Shown here: positions 1-11,820 of the stretch, piece after piece
Layout: every line of letters starts with the position of its first letter
How positions within the stretch are numbered: position 1 is the stretch's first letter
NCBI GenBank assembly: GCA_948567375.1
Contig: OX419761.1
Location: 22,110,243-22,174,242 of the forward strand
Length of the DNA stretch: 64,000 nucleotides
Origin: Lunularia cruciata
Taxonomy: Eukaryota > Streptophyta > Marchantiopsida > Lunulariales > Lunulariaceae
Direction: 5' to 3'
Notes under the pieces: generated by a model
What the model was told of the DNA's origin: nothing
Databases searched by the model: none
Seen by the model: only the letters and a program-made list of their open reading frames with translations
Position numbers and translations under genes: made by a program

Positions 1-1779
1 CTCCCAAGACTCCTCTTCCCCATCTCTCCTCTCTTTCTTTTGGTATTCTGACTCATACGATGTAAGTGTTGCATCCTCAAAGAAATTTGGTAATAATGAG
101 GCCCACTCATTCTTCCTCCTCTCATTGTTTCCTATGCAAGCTCTCTTGAAGTCTCACACAAAGGCCTCCACATCTTCTCCATCCTTGCCAAAGAAAACCG
201 GAAGTTTCCCCATCTTAACCTCTCACTATTTTTCCTTCTCTCAAATTTTTCTTTTCTTTTCTCTTCTCTCACTCCATAACTAATAGATTATGTACATGAC
301 TAACACCATTTGAGATTAATCCACCCTAGGGAACACAAAAGGCTCAGCTTGCTCCAAGATTTCTATAGCAACATCAAATCCTAGAGTGCATATTAATCGA
401 ACCCTCATGGATAGTTTATCCATAAGTTGAAAGATTATCTCCATCACTAATCTTGAGAGCTAGCTGATGAAGGTGGTAGTATTTCTGTAGCTGTACTAAG
501 ACTCTCTCCAAGATCCTTCACCAAAGTCTCCAAAAGTGATTTTACTCCACTACACTCATGTCCTTCTGGAAGTCCTTCAACTCCACGAACCTCACACAAC
601 TCCTTGGTCTTAGATCTTCTCCCTCCTAATCTTGGTGAAGAAGGTCCAACATGCAAACCCAAGTCAAGTAAGCCTCTCCGTTCCCTCAATCTCTTGCTCT
701 CAAAGATAAATGGACATGAACTTGCCTTATGTTCCTTCTCTCCACATAGAAAGCACTTAGACTCACTCTTTCCTCCAAGTGGTGTAGGTTTTTGGATCCT
801 CTCAATACTCTCTTCAAATTCTATTATAAACTCTCTTTTCCTCAAATCCACCCCTAAAATCACCTCAAACCCCTGGTGAACCTTGCATAGTCTCAATTTC
901 CACTCTTGGTGACCCTCCAGGGTCCCAAGATGAATCTAAACACTCAAACATGCTTTTTCTTGCTCTCAAACTCATGCATGAGATCTCCACTCTGCAGAAT
1001 TGACCCTTCCTCACAATTTCACTTGGACCTCTTAACTTGTATGTGACAGTCCTCCGAAATTTTTCACACGCAATCACAACTTCAGGGTGTCCCTTCCTAC
1101 AAAATTTTAGATCTTTTCATTGAGCCATTTGGCCTAGACACCTTTCTATTCAGCACACATATTTCAATTTTGGTCTAAAAACCACCCCCTCCCTCACTTC
1201 AAAAACTCATAACTCCCTGCTCAAAAATGATCTCTCTCTAATTTTTGTGTCAGAAAGTAGGATATAATGTTTTAAATTTTCTTGGAAATTTTCACAACAA
1301 TCAACTGAAAATTAAAGAAATGGCAGACTCTTTACAATTTTCTAGAGAGCATGCAGTTGCGAGAGCAGTTTACCCTATCAACTTTCAAAAATTCTAGCCC
1401 AATGCGCATAATAGCTCTCACAATAATTCCAAGTGTGCTAACTGAAAGATAACATAAGCTATCATGTGAAGACATTTCAAGTTCAGATCTAAAACTTGAG
1501 ATTTTGCCCAAAATCACCTTAATCTCCAAAATCTGCAATCCACCTCACACAATCTCTCCAAATCCTCTCATGTGTACAAGATGTAAAAAATCACTTCAAA
1601 GACACCATAATGAACTACAGGGTATACAAATGGATCTTGGTTCTCTAACATAAGTTCAGCACTCTCCTCTCCTAATTTTCTCTCCAAGTGAGCTCTCATA
1701 GCCTCCTTCTGCCTAATGTAGACTTGAACACGGAACATTATCTTGCCTTCTAGAGAGGTCCCAGCAACAGAACCAAAAA
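1..1779 (-). pseudogene. Decayed gag region of element C
   Basis: Gag is the structural polyprotein that packages retroelement RNA. Frame pieces at 1801-1568, 1077-865 and 896-447 (minus) are open but separated by stops and frame changes. A CCHC zinc knuckle, CX2CX4HX4C, reads CFLCGEKEHKASSC at 755-714. Further on, minus-strand translation of about 230-1 gives a capsid-like stretch with the motif GKDGEDVEAF typical of plant retrotransposon gag. The zinc knuckle therefore comes before the capsid-like part, the reverse of the usual order. The opposite-strand ORF at 604-879 is a shadow. Function is inferred from motifs only. Confidence 0.6.
1757..1775 (-). other. Primer-binding-like site of element C
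   Basis: Five bases inside the 5' LTR end, the minus strand reads TGGTTCTGTTGCTGGGACC. This resembles TGGCGCCGTTGCCGGGG, the complement of the 3' end of plant tRNA-Asp used as primer by many plant gypsy elements, with about 12 of the first 16 positions matching. It supports calling 2470-1780 a 5' LTR rather than a solo LTR. Confidence 0.5.
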
Positions 1780-2470
1780 TGTGAGCTGGCCTGTCTATCA
1801 CTCAAGATAAACCTCTGATGGCTATTATGGTAGTGCACCATGGACTAAGAAGGCAAGGAACCTTAACTCCATCATACTCCTCCAAGGCTAACACTCCAAG
1901 ACTCAAGACATTGCTCACTAGAGAACTCCATGAGAGAGAGATAGTTGCAAATCAAAGAATGATGAGTATTTCCTCACCCCTTGTTTATATACTTGTGAAA
2001 TAGTTACGCACCAAAGTAACTAATTACTGGAGTAACTCAAGTTACTAGACTAAAAGTCAAGTAAAGTCAAAAAGTAGAAAGGAATATCCATTCACATGGT
2101 CATATTCCACTAGCATGTGATCTTATCTTGACCCAACCACTAAGTCAAGGATTCCTTCACATGAGCTATCCTTGGACTATAGAAGAATCCAAAACAAAAA
2201 AGCTTGCGGGCCCAAGAGATCTCAACTCTTTCCTCAAAGCCAAACACCTAGGAATAATACCAAGTCAACACACTAGAATCCAAAATAGTGGTGCTCATCT
2301 TTTCCACCTCCTCTAAAGTAAGGTCCCCTCTATCTTAGCTATGACTAAATATGGTTTATCATGACTAATGTAGAACCATCCTTTAACTCTATATAAATAA
2401 TATCTTTCAAGTACTTATAATACCAAGCTAAATATCACAATCCCACACACATGCACAAATGGGTGTTACA
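1780..2470 (-). repeat. LTR of family C (5' LTR of element C)
   Basis: A 691 bp repeat, also found as 692 bp at 7789-8480 in the same orientation. Ends are TG...CA on either strand (plus strand TGTGAGCTGG ... GGGTGTTACA). On the minus strand a TATA-like TATATAAA lies at 1991-1984. The short ORFs at 1818-2003 and 2128-2316 recur in the other copy only because the DNA repeats; they are not genes. No target duplication can be seen at the outer edge. Confidence 0.85.
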
Positions 2471-5400
2471 GACCATTGTTGTACTAAATAGGAAATAGGC
2501 TACGGTGTTGTCATGATTTGACGTGATTGAAAGCTTGTTAGAGTGTTCTTTATTGTTTACATGAATCCTTGAGCAAAAATTTTTGCAAAAAGATTTGCAA
2601 GAATTAAGATTGGAGCCTTGATTAGAATGTAAAATTAGAGTTTGAACTGCAAAATCAGACCAAGTTTTAGACATTTTTAAGAGAGCTATAATAGTCAAAT
2701 TGAGGCTTGTTTCATATTATAGAAAAACAAAACTTATCATGCAAGCTTTTTTTTGTAGCCTTGCACATTTGGATTAGAGCTACAAGGAAGAAGTTATCCC
2801 AATCTGATTCTACCATATATTCCCTATCAAAAAACATTAAAATCCACTATTTTCAATACAAATGGAGAGCAACTCTTGGATTGAGCAAGGAAGCTTTGAA
2901 GCACATTTTTAGCAAAAGCCTAGAGAGTTATTGTTAAGATGCTTGTGTTTGGATCCTCTTTGTGTTTTGCATTCTTGATTTTATATATAGTTGGTTTGAA
3001 TTGGTGTGTAGACATTGCAATTAAGCCACTTTTCTTTAGGTGTTCTTTCTATTTCTACTTGACAATGCTAGAAGTGATAACCAAAAAACATGAGTGTTGT
3101 GATGACAGGTTAGGTTATTTTTCCCCTACCCAATAGAAGGAACATTAGAAATAGAATTTTGGCAATTGGGAAGACAAGTGGCCCAAATTATTAATGACAT
3201 TTCTACATACATTCTCCTACCCATAAGCCTCTACAATTAGCCACCCGGTTGTGTTCCCTAGGAGAGAAAAGCATAGTACAATAATTGGTAAACTAGACAT
3301 GAAAATTTTTGGGGTAAAGAGTTGCAAAGGAAGTAATTGGTGGGTCTGGAAAGGAGATCATACAAGAGTATAGGGAATTATGAGGTTGATAGCTCTTTTT
3401 AGATAGCTATGTTGTATTTTGATCCTACTATACTGTTTATGTTTTGAACATTTGCACTTTGTATGCAATAACAACAAGTTGCAATGTATAAAGAAACATT
3501 TGCTACTAAAACCTTGCAATCTCTTGTGGGAAAATTGGCCAATTTGATGGGAAGAACAGCTCCAAATAATTAAAGAATAACTCCATGGAAATAGAGCTAA
3601 ACAATGTTCTTGAATGGAGATTATATATACATTTGCACTTGCAAATATTCCAAAGCTCCATGTATATGTAAAGTAGGTCATCCATGCTCATGGGGTAGTT
3701 GAGAAATATTTTTTCTTCATCTAAAGGAGGAATATTGTTGGAGGCATGTGGATCAAGTAACTAAGAAGTCATCCATGGAGTGAGTAAACAAGTCTGCCAA
3801 GGGGGCTGAGTGCAACCAAGCTATTCCAGGTATTTGAAAGACAATTTTCACAATTATCTTGAATGGAGAAGCTCATGCTTGAGAGTGATAAGGTGGAGTT
3901 CTTTTTTGCAATCAACTAGCAACAAGCTATGTAATCAGTTGGAGTTCATGCTAGAAGATAGATCAGAGGAAGAAATTGAAAATTGATTGGAAGAAAATCG
4001 TAGAAATTGTAGGTATTCTTGCCAAGTGAGAATATCTTAGAGTTCATGCTAGAGGATGGATCAGAGGGAAAAACTTTGACAATTGATTGGAAGAAAGACA
4101 TAGAAATTGTAGGTATTCTTGCAAAGTGAGAATACCTTACAGAGAAAGTGGTGGTAAGGTCAAAAGCAATACTAGTGGTGGTCAAAAGGGCTCCAAGACA
4201 ACTAGCAATACATCTTACCAATTTTTCCTAATCTTATTGTGACAACTTAATTACATAAAACCACCATAGATGATTTGGTGAAACAAATGAAGGACTTGCA
4301 AATCAAGCTAGCAAGATAGGAAGAGAAAGGAAGCATTTTTTAAAACAAAGATGTGACAAGTAAGACTATGTGCAAAGTTGTATTTGGTTTGATGGTACTC
4401 AAACACACTAAGGAGTATGGGGATATGATGGATACTATCTGGCAAGAGGTGGTTTTAGGAAGTACAAGAAGATAGCATTGAAAGACATAAGAGATATCTT
4501 GAAAACCAGTTTTGAGAAAGGAAGGATGCAAAAGGCATCAAAGATTACCTATCACAATAGGCTATAATATCAAGAGACTCCACTACCTATGGAGTGGAGG
4601 TATTAGGAGATAGAGAATAGGCATTTGGAAATCATATGAATATAAGAAATATGTGGACTTATGAAGACTTTATGATCTATATAAGAATGTAATGAGCACA
4701 GTGAGGAACATCATCTACACATAATACATAAGACAGGAATTGAAAGTAGAATTCAATAACTCAGAACATCAACATATAGAATAGGTTTTCTATGTAACCT
4801 TTGCTGCTTAGCTGAGCTAGAAATGAGTTACAACTAGAACTTCTTACAACCATGATTAGTATTCACTTCAATTTGTGGACCCAATTATTACATAAGTCAC
4901 TCAACAACTCACTAACACTTGACTCAATCCAAAGGTTCTCCCTTGAAGATAGAAGTTGAACCACAACCTCCCACTCTTGGATTACACAAAATGATAGTTA
5001 CAACACAAGCTAGATGAACCTCTACTAAGTGGTTCAAGCTCCCTTATATACTAGGAATCCTAAAAAGAATTTTCTTTCTATTGATACTACTTCTACTATG
5101 ACCACCATCTTGTCCTTGCATTATCATCATTAATACCAGTTGCCTCTTAACCCCTCATCCCTAATAGATTACAATTTTGACATATGCAAAGCACTTTCTT
5201 AGCTTTAATTACCTACCTCATTACTTCCTTGATGTATTGCACCAAGAATGGCTCATCCCATATTAACATACATCCCGTAGAGGAGTTCTCTTACAAGTCC
5301 ACTTACTAGGCCCATAGGTGGCTCTCCTCACATATCTTGCATAGTTAGATCCCACAATAGGTCCTCTACTTGCATTTGGTACAATCCCATATTGCTTTAG

Positions 5401-6189
5401 ACCTGGCTCCTATTTCTGACAGCCAACAAAGATGAATAATTGAAAAGCAAAGCTACTCATTACTTCCTTAATCTTTGGTGTAGTTTCTTTTCGTTTATTT
5501 TGTATGGGACTTTATGAATCTTCATTCATTTTTGTATTATACCTTATTATTTTTATCCTTGGTATTTCCTTTAGACTATTCTGAAGTAAACCCATGAAGG
5601 AGTTCCAAACTCTATATTTTTATCAATAGCCAAAGTCCTAACATACAAAGACTAAAAATTTCAAGCAAAATCCATTTCTTACAAAGATTTCTTTGGGTAA
5701 CAATGCCTTCATCCAAGGGTAGAACACTTTTATATATGTCAAAGAGCTACTTATTGCTTCTAACCAAAATTAAGATCTTGTAATGAGTCCACACAATCAA
5801 GTTTCCATGCTTATTTGGTGTGATTGTAAGAATTTTTATTTTTTTGTAATATGCCTTCTTGGTGTTGGTATCCTCTTTTGAGCCTTGTCTCTATCCAAGA
5901 GATTAAAGATGTAATACCAATAGAACACTCTACAACAATTCCCTTGGTCTTTAACCATTTTGGACTAGTATCTCCAATAAGAAAGAGGAATGACCTATTT
6001 CTCACTAAAGTATTACAACTTGGCAATATTAGGTTGTCATAGCTACAAGAATTGTTTTGACTTCAATATGAAGGATCCTTAAGGTTCTCTTAAGGGATCA
6101 AGTATTTGGATTGATCTCACCAATGGAACACCAATCTTTCGATGTCATTACATATTAAGTGATATGGAGGGGGCTTTGATTTAGAACGA
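2471..6189. other. Decayed DNA between element C and the element D reverse transcriptase; no gene recognised
   Basis: AT-rich sequence with only short, stop-broken frames. By position it could hold the LTR, gag and protease of plus-strand element D, but I recognise no motif of these. The charged, Glu/Lys-rich plus-strand translation around 3900-4300, with a 98 bp tandem duplication, is compatible with a rotted gag. No RNA gene or intact ORF of note is seen. Confidence 0.4.
3942..4139. repeat. Imperfect 98 bp tandem duplication
   Basis: Two neighbouring copies both begin GAGTTCATGCTAGA and both end in GTGAGAATAYCTTA, offset by 98 bp. They differ by substitutions and small indels. The period is not a multiple of three, so a coding frame here would have been broken by the duplication. 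Confidence 0.8.
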
Positions 6190-6503
6190 GAGCTAAGACC
6201 TCTTTGAAGTTGGTTTGTTGGAGATCTCACATAGAGAGTATGCTTCAACTACAATTATGTGAGCCAAGAAAGATATGCATGTCAACTACATGGATAGACA
6301 GATGTGTAGAGATTACAATCCTATCAACCAATAGACTAGGGCTAATTGGTTTGTTATGCTTCCATTGGAGAATATCTTGATACGATTGAGCATGCAAAGA
6401 TGTTCAGTACTTAGATCTTGATGCAAGTTACTATTAATTACCAATCATAGAGGAGGATAAGGCCAAGATAGCATTCTAGGCAATTGATATTCAGAGTATT
6501 GTA
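6190..6503 (+). pseudogene. Element D reverse transcriptase, N-terminal part
   Basis: Plus-strand translation gives the front of a gypsy reverse transcriptase: a KKD box followed by the CRDYNPIN stretch (usual CxDYRxLN), then LDLDASYYQLPIIEEDKA, the counterpart of the motif A helix with its catalytic Asp. Translation needs frame changes and reads through stops. It ends abruptly at 6503, where the LTR of element A starts, and resumes at 20894 with the next motif (FGLKN). Confidence 0.7.
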
Positions 6504-7485
6504 TATGATAACCCAAAAAATATCACTTTTGTGGTAATCATGTAAGTGAAATTTATTCCCATAGAGATACGATTTAGAATTGGTCAAATACAAAGTCAAA
6601 TAGTAACAAATAGTTCTTCTTGGTTGCATCTTTAATCTGTCAGGTAGAAACTACACTCAAAATAGAGTAACAAGCACTAGATTGCAGTCTTGTCACAAAT
6701 CACAACACCCATAATAACAAATCTTTCAAATCTTTCCTAACAAACTTTATTTTGATGATTCAATCTCTCCCAAAAATGGCTACTTTGCTATAAAATGACT
6801 TTGCCTCAGAATTTTGCTCCACCTCTCCATTGAAGGCACAACTTACTCAATCAAAATTTGCTTCACATCAACTCAATGCCGCACTCACAAATGCAAAATA
6901 CTACCAACACTACAATTCCTCTTAGATCTGTCAAGGCATTGCTTTGATTGCACTTCACTCAAAATCAAACACAAAAAAACGAGATCAAGGCTACGGAATC
7001 CAATATCTATCAAACGCATTGACTTGCACTTTGAATTTCTCCCCAACACTCACAAACACACACACACAATTGATACTCAAAATTAACCTCAAGCAACAAG
7101 CACTAGGATCAGCACTTTGCTTTATCCATTCTCAGGAATATGAATACTGAACCACAACACACTATGAATGCCACCTTTAAATAGGAAAAGCCCTTCAATA
7201 GTTATCTAACTACCGAAACTGCATTTTTAACAACTCTACCAACTTGTAGATCCAAAATGAAAATGCACCTCTTCATATCTGCCTCTTCCTATCTCAACAT
7301 TGGTCTTAATCCGATATGATGTCTACTTCTACTTTGGAATTCAAACCCAATGTAACTTTCTTTAGGTTGACACAAAAACATGAATCTTCTTCTTTCTTCC
7401 ATCCTTTGCACTCATTTCTCCTTCAACTGTACACTTCTTTGAAAAAATCCCTAAGCCAACTCAAAACAAAAATGTGGGTGCTACA
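6504..7485 (-). repeat. 3' LTR of element A
   Basis: 982 bp, matching 14326-14978 joined to 20569-20893 (about 973 bp). The minus strand starts TGTAGCACCCACATTTT; the far end, GGGTTATCATA, has lost the terminal CA that the other copy keeps (GGGTTGTCACA). A TATA-like TATTTAAAG lies in the middle. Short ORFs at 6814-7150 and 7316-7621 are chance frames in LTR DNA. Confidence 0.85.
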
Positions 7486-7500
7486 TACCTCCTTTCTCAA
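7486..7500 (-). other. Polypurine tract of element A
   Basis: Directly before the 3' LTR, the minus strand reads TTGAGAAAGGAGGTA followed by the LTR start TGTAGC. This is where plus-strand DNA synthesis is primed in LTR retroelements, and it fixes both element orientation and LTR boundary. Confidence 0.75.
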
Positions 7501-7788
7501 ATGTAGGCATCCCCGCAAACACAGACCTCAAGTGCTTTATACAAATCTGGGTCTATTGTCCAATATTTTTGAACTCTCCATCCGTTCACTCGAGTGGCAA
7601 ATGGTTGCACTTCCAAATTAGCAAGTTGAATAGATCTATTATTGTAAATGTGGATCACACATCCATTGCAAGTGCAACTTGCTTGAAAAAAATATTTGAT
7701 GATTGTCATACAACAACACTAAATCTCCCTCTTAAACAAACACAGGCTTAATGCGCTTATCATGCATGACTTTCTGCTGCTCTTGTAT
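7501..7788 (-). pseudogene. Element A integrase C-terminal tail
   Basis: Minus-strand translation holds QLANLEVQPFATRVNGWRV, the beta-barrel tail seen at the C-terminus of gypsy integrases (pattern L-x2-L-x7-VNG-x-R). Before it, EQQKVMHDKRI matches the helix linking the integrase core to the tail. The linker continues from the core at 8481-9217 but is separated from it by the solo LTR at 7789-8480. Confidence 0.7.
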
Positions 7789-8480
7789 TGTGAGCCGGCC
7801 TGTCTCTCACTCAGGATGAACCTCTAATGGCTATTATGGTAGCGCACCATGGACTAAGAAGGCAAGGAACCCCAACTCCATCATACTCCTCCAAGGCTAA
7901 CACTCCAAGACTCAAGACATTGCTCACTAGAGAACTCAATGAGAGAGAGATAGTTGCAAATGAAAGGATGATGAGTACCTCCTCACCCCTTGTTTATATA
8001 CTTGTGAAATAGTTACGTACCAAACTTACTAATTACCGTAGTAACTCAAGTTACTAGACTAAAAGTCAAGTAAAGTCAAAAAGTAGAAAGGAATATCCAT
8101 TCACATGGGCATATTCCCCTAAGCATGTGGTCTTATCTTGACCCAACCACTAAGTCAAGGCTTCCTTCACATGGGCTATCCTTGGACTATAGAAGAATCC
8201 AAAACAAAAAGGTTTGCGGGCCCAAGAGTTCTCAACTCTTTCCTCAAAGCCAAACACCTAGGAATAATACCAAGTCAACACACTAAAATCCAAAATAGTG
8301 GTGCTCATCTTTTCTACTTCCTCTAAAGTAAGGTCCCCTCTATCTTAGCTATGATTAACTTTAGTTAACCATGACTAATATAGAACCATCCTTTATCTCT
8401 ATATAAATAATATCTCTTAAGTACTTGTAATACCAAGCTAAATATCACAATACCACACACATGCACAAATGGGTGTTACA
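7789..8480 (-). repeat. Solo LTR of family C inside element A integrase
   Basis: 692 bp copy of the LTR at 1780-2470, same orientation, plus-strand ends TGTGAGCCGG and GGGTGTTACA. No primer site or gag follows it on the left and integrase sequence continues on both sides, so it is best read as a solo LTR left by recombination. The expected 5 bp target duplication is not visible (TGTAT left, TTACT right); it may have mutated. Confidence 0.8.
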
Positions 8481-9240
8481 TTACTTCCTTTGTGGTTTGC
8501 ATTGCATCATCTCTTCTCTTCCAACCTCATAAGTTGGTGAATTCAAAGTGCTTGACTTTCTTCCTCTGCCAAACATTCTTTACACAAAATCCAATAAGTT
8601 GGTACTTCAAATTCAATTGGCAGTATAGGATGCAATCCATATGCTAAAAAGTATGGATTTTTCTTGGCTGTAATCTTTTCTATTGTGCGGTATGCCCATA
8701 CTATGGTAGGTAACTTTGTATCCCAATCATATGCATAATTGATAGTCACCTTATTAAGAATTTCAAAGAGCAATCTGCTTGCCTTCTCTATTAGTCCATT
8801 GGCTTTTGGGTTATACAAAGTTGTCTTCCAATGTTTAATCTAGAAGTACTTGGTTAATGCTTCCATCACGGAGTTCAAAAAGTGAGTTCCCAAATCATTG
8901 ACCAGCTCCAAAGGACATCCATATTGGGAGATGATATTCCAAAAGAAAATTTCTACAACTATTTCTGCATCATCTTTTTGAGTAGCCTCGGCTTCAACCA
9001 TTTTGGTAGCATAGTCAATGAAAACCAAAATATATCTTTTCCTTGTGACTAAGGTTACCAATTGTATTGGTCCCACAAAATCAATTCCCCATTTCTCAAA
9101 TGGGGCCAATGGCAAAATTGGTCCAAAGGCCATTGGGAAGTAGCCGTCGGTTTCCCTATTCTTTGACATGCATCCATCACAACTTTGAATGTAAGCATGG
9201 GTATCCTTATACATCATAGGCTACCAATACCTTGCTAAAA
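8481..9240 (-). pseudogene. Element A integrase, zinc-binding and catalytic core
   Basis: Integrase joins retroelement cDNA into the chromosome. The minus strand shows the CX2C half of the HHCC zinc finger (SCDGCMS, about 9180), then GIDFVGP with the first catalytic Asp, NDLGTHF with the second Asp, and NPKANGLIEK with the catalytic Glu, so the DDE triad is present. The frame breaks near 8830 and again before 8543, where the end of the core (VGREEMMQCKPQ) is read in another frame. It is cut by the solo LTR at 8480. Confidence 0.8.
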
Positions 9241-9399
9241 GAATTTTTGTAGTTATTCTTTAGGGCATAGTGTATATTCCTGAAGCCTTGGAGTTCAAAG
9301 ATTTGATTACTCCTCCAACTTTGTATGCCTCCAAGCACTTTCAAAGTTCTTTGTCTTCACCCATTTTAAAAAATATGTTGTGCTTTAATTAGTACAGTC

Positions 9400-10860
9400 C
9401 TATCTTCTTGAGAAAGACTGCCCTCTGCTCTAGGTCCAATCCCTCAGGACACTAAAGAGTATGCAGATAATGATATTATGTTGCATACCTCATACTTTGC
9501 ATTGTTGTCAAGTGATACAATTCCTTGTCCAAGAGTCGGTTGTTTACCTCCCATTCTTGGTCTTGAGTTTCTAACCTAGATAGGAAGTCCGCATTCAAAT
9601 GCAAAGCTCCCTTCCTTACTTGTATAGTGTATGTGAATTCTTGTAGCAACAAGATCCATCTTGCAATTTGCCCTGACAAATCTACCTTCTTGACCAAATG
9701 TTATAAAGCATAATGGTCCATATAGAAAACAAATTTGTAGCCCAACAAATAGTGGCAAAACTTTTTTTAGGCATACACCATTCTGAGTGCTTCTCTTCTA
9801 GTCATAGAGTAATTTCTTCTAAAACTGAAAGTTGTTGGCTGGCGTAGTAGATTAGGTAATCTTTCTTCTTTTTGTCCTTCTAAATTAAGACTACTTCAAT
9901 GGCCATGGACAAAGTGTCCACATACACATGAAAAGGGACATCCCAATTTGGGACCTTCATAACTAGTGCTTCAACCAATTTCTTCTTCAATACTTGGAAA
10001 GCTTCTTCTTGTCCTACTTCAAACAAGTAATATTTGGACTTCTTCAATAGCTTTTTTAGGGGTGCAGCAAGCACCGTATAATTTGACACAAAGTGTTTGT
10101 AATATCCGATGTGTCCCAAGAAGGCTCTCAACTCCCAAATTTTTTTAGGAGATTCCAAGGCTGAGATGACTTTCACCTTGTTGACATCCACTTCAATACC
10201 TTGGCTTGAAACCTGATGCCCCAAAATAATTCCTTCCATCATTGCAAAGAAACATTTCTTCAAGAGTAATGACAAGCTGGCAAAATGACACCTTTCAAAA
10301 GTTTGGCACAAATAATCCAAATGCATTTCTCTTAAGCAAACACACAAAAATCATCAATGAAAACCTCCACAAATTTTCATAGAAAATCTTTGAATATTGC
10401 ATTCATCATCCAATGGAAAGTAGCAGGAGAATTACACAATCCGAAGGGCATTTGATTGTAAGTGTAAGTACCCCAATCAATGGTGAATGTGGTCTTTTCC
10501 TTGTCTTCCTCTCCAATGGATACTTGATTGTAACTTGAAAATCCTTCAAGAAAACTATAGCACGGATGACCAGCTACTTGATCCAAGATCATATCAATAA
10601 AAGGCAAGGGATGATAATTGTTCCTTGTGACTACGTTCAATTTGCAAAAATCTTGGCAAACTCAAATCTTCTCGGTCTTCTTCTTTGGAACAATGATAAC
10701 TAGGGAGACCCACTCATTGCTCAAGATGGGAAAGATTATCCTGGCTCCTAAGTACTTGTCAATTTCATCTTTCACCAAGATCAAGTACTTTGGGTCCAAG
10801 TGATATTGTCTTTAACGCACCGGAACTGCTTCCTCAACAAGATCAATCCAATGTTCAGTC
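9400..10860 (-). pseudogene. Element A reverse transcriptase and RNase H
   Basis: Minus strand, N to C: NYHPLPFIDMILDQ and MPFGLCNSPATF (10640-10377), the catalytic box FIDD (10361-10350), GIILGHQVSSQGIEV and the connection with FLGHIGYYKHF (10347-9880), then RNase H pieces ending at ARWILLLQEFTYTI (9697-9476). FIDD keeps both metal-binding Asp residues, but stops and frameshifts break the frame, for example right before FIDD. Active-site wording is of the Athila/Tat type. Confidence 0.8.
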
Positions 10861-11299
10861 CAATTGGTGTGGAATACTTGACATTTGATCAATAGACCAA
10901 GAAAATAAATGTTGGTACTCTATAAACAAGGAAGTGTATCTTGCAAACTCCTCCAAAGTGATGGTCTTCAAAATCCTTAAATTTTTTCCTTTGGCTAAGA
11001 CAACCTCTTGATAGTCATCGGGGTTAATGACTCCTTCAACGTGACTGACTCGGCTTAACCCGAGTTGAACTACAATCAAACCTCCTTCCTCCAAGTTTTT
11101 TTTCACCCAAGGAAATGTCATATAGATCTTTGTCTTCTACATCCATCTCGTAGCATTCCAAGTAATTGACTTAGGCTTTGTCTTTGGAGTCATCTAAAGA
11201 CAAAGATGATGAATCTTTGGATTCATCTTTGTCTTCTGCAAAGTTGTCTCCCCAAGGTGAATGAACCTTTGTCCAACTCACCATCATTAGCTTCTAGTC

Positions 11300-11814
11300 A
11301 TTGGGCAAAATGTCCTTGAACCGCAACTTCTACTAGTGCCAATCCACCACAACTTGGGCGTTGAACAACCAGGGTCTTCCGATCAACAATGGGTACTCAA
11401 TTTTGGTCATTAGCTTCAACATGATATAATTCAATTTGAAGGACACCCCTCTAATGATCTTAGTTATATTTGACAGCATGCCCAAAGGCTGTCTCTTGGT
11501 TTGATCTACAAACTTCAAAATTTGGGGTGTTGGCTCAAATGTATGGTACCCCAATCGGTAGTGCCTTCGGTCATGACATTAACACCAAACCCCAAATCAA
11601 TGGGTATTGATGTTATCATACATCCTGCAATCTCTGTATCAACTTCAAGAGATCCTAGATCCTCCTGCTCAATACAATAAATGGCTGGCAAGTTTTTTTT
11701 GGACATTGCATTTACTTTCTTGAGTGCCAAACTTAGTTGTTTCTTGTACAGCTTATTTTCTTCCCATAATTGCTTGAATGTGATGTTTGCACTTGTGGAT
11801 GCCAAATCTGTCAC
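11300..11814 (-). pseudogene. Element A aspartic protease region
   Basis: The piece at 11814-11515 holds SIPIDLGFGVNVM, the position of the retropepsin active site; the usual DSG or DTG reads DLG, so the copy is dead here. The piece at 11554-11333 holds YPLLIGRPWLFNAQ, the second conserved protease strand (LLGRPWL). It lies between gag and reverse transcriptase as expected. Confidence 0.75.
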
Positions 11815-11820
11815 AATATT

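Larger units (their letters stand above)
1..2470 (-). mobile_element. Ty3/gypsy-type LTR retrotransposon 'C', left-truncated by the window edge
   Basis: In its own orientation (right to left) the element shows a 5' LTR (2470 to 1780), a primer-binding-like site and then gag-like coding sequence to the window edge. The LTR has canonical ends: on the minus strand it begins TGTAACACCC and ends GCTCACA. A second copy of the same LTR, roughly 94% alike by eye, lies at 7789-8480. Protease, reverse transcriptase and integrase would lie to the left, outside the window. The reading frame is broken by many stops, so the copy is inactive. Placement in Ty3/gypsy rests on the LTR start and the gag type; no pol domain is visible. 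Confidence 0.7.

Noticed and set aside
1818..2316. Plus-strand ORFs that recur at 7827-8326, as a conserved gene family
   Set aside because: The recurrence is explained by the two copies of LTR C, which repeat as DNA beyond the ORFs and lack protein motifs.
1780..8480. A single 6.7 kb retrotransposon bounded by the two LTR C copies
   Set aside because: A primer site and gag lie to the left of the left copy, element A integrase continues on both sides of the right copy, and D reverse transcriptase lies between.
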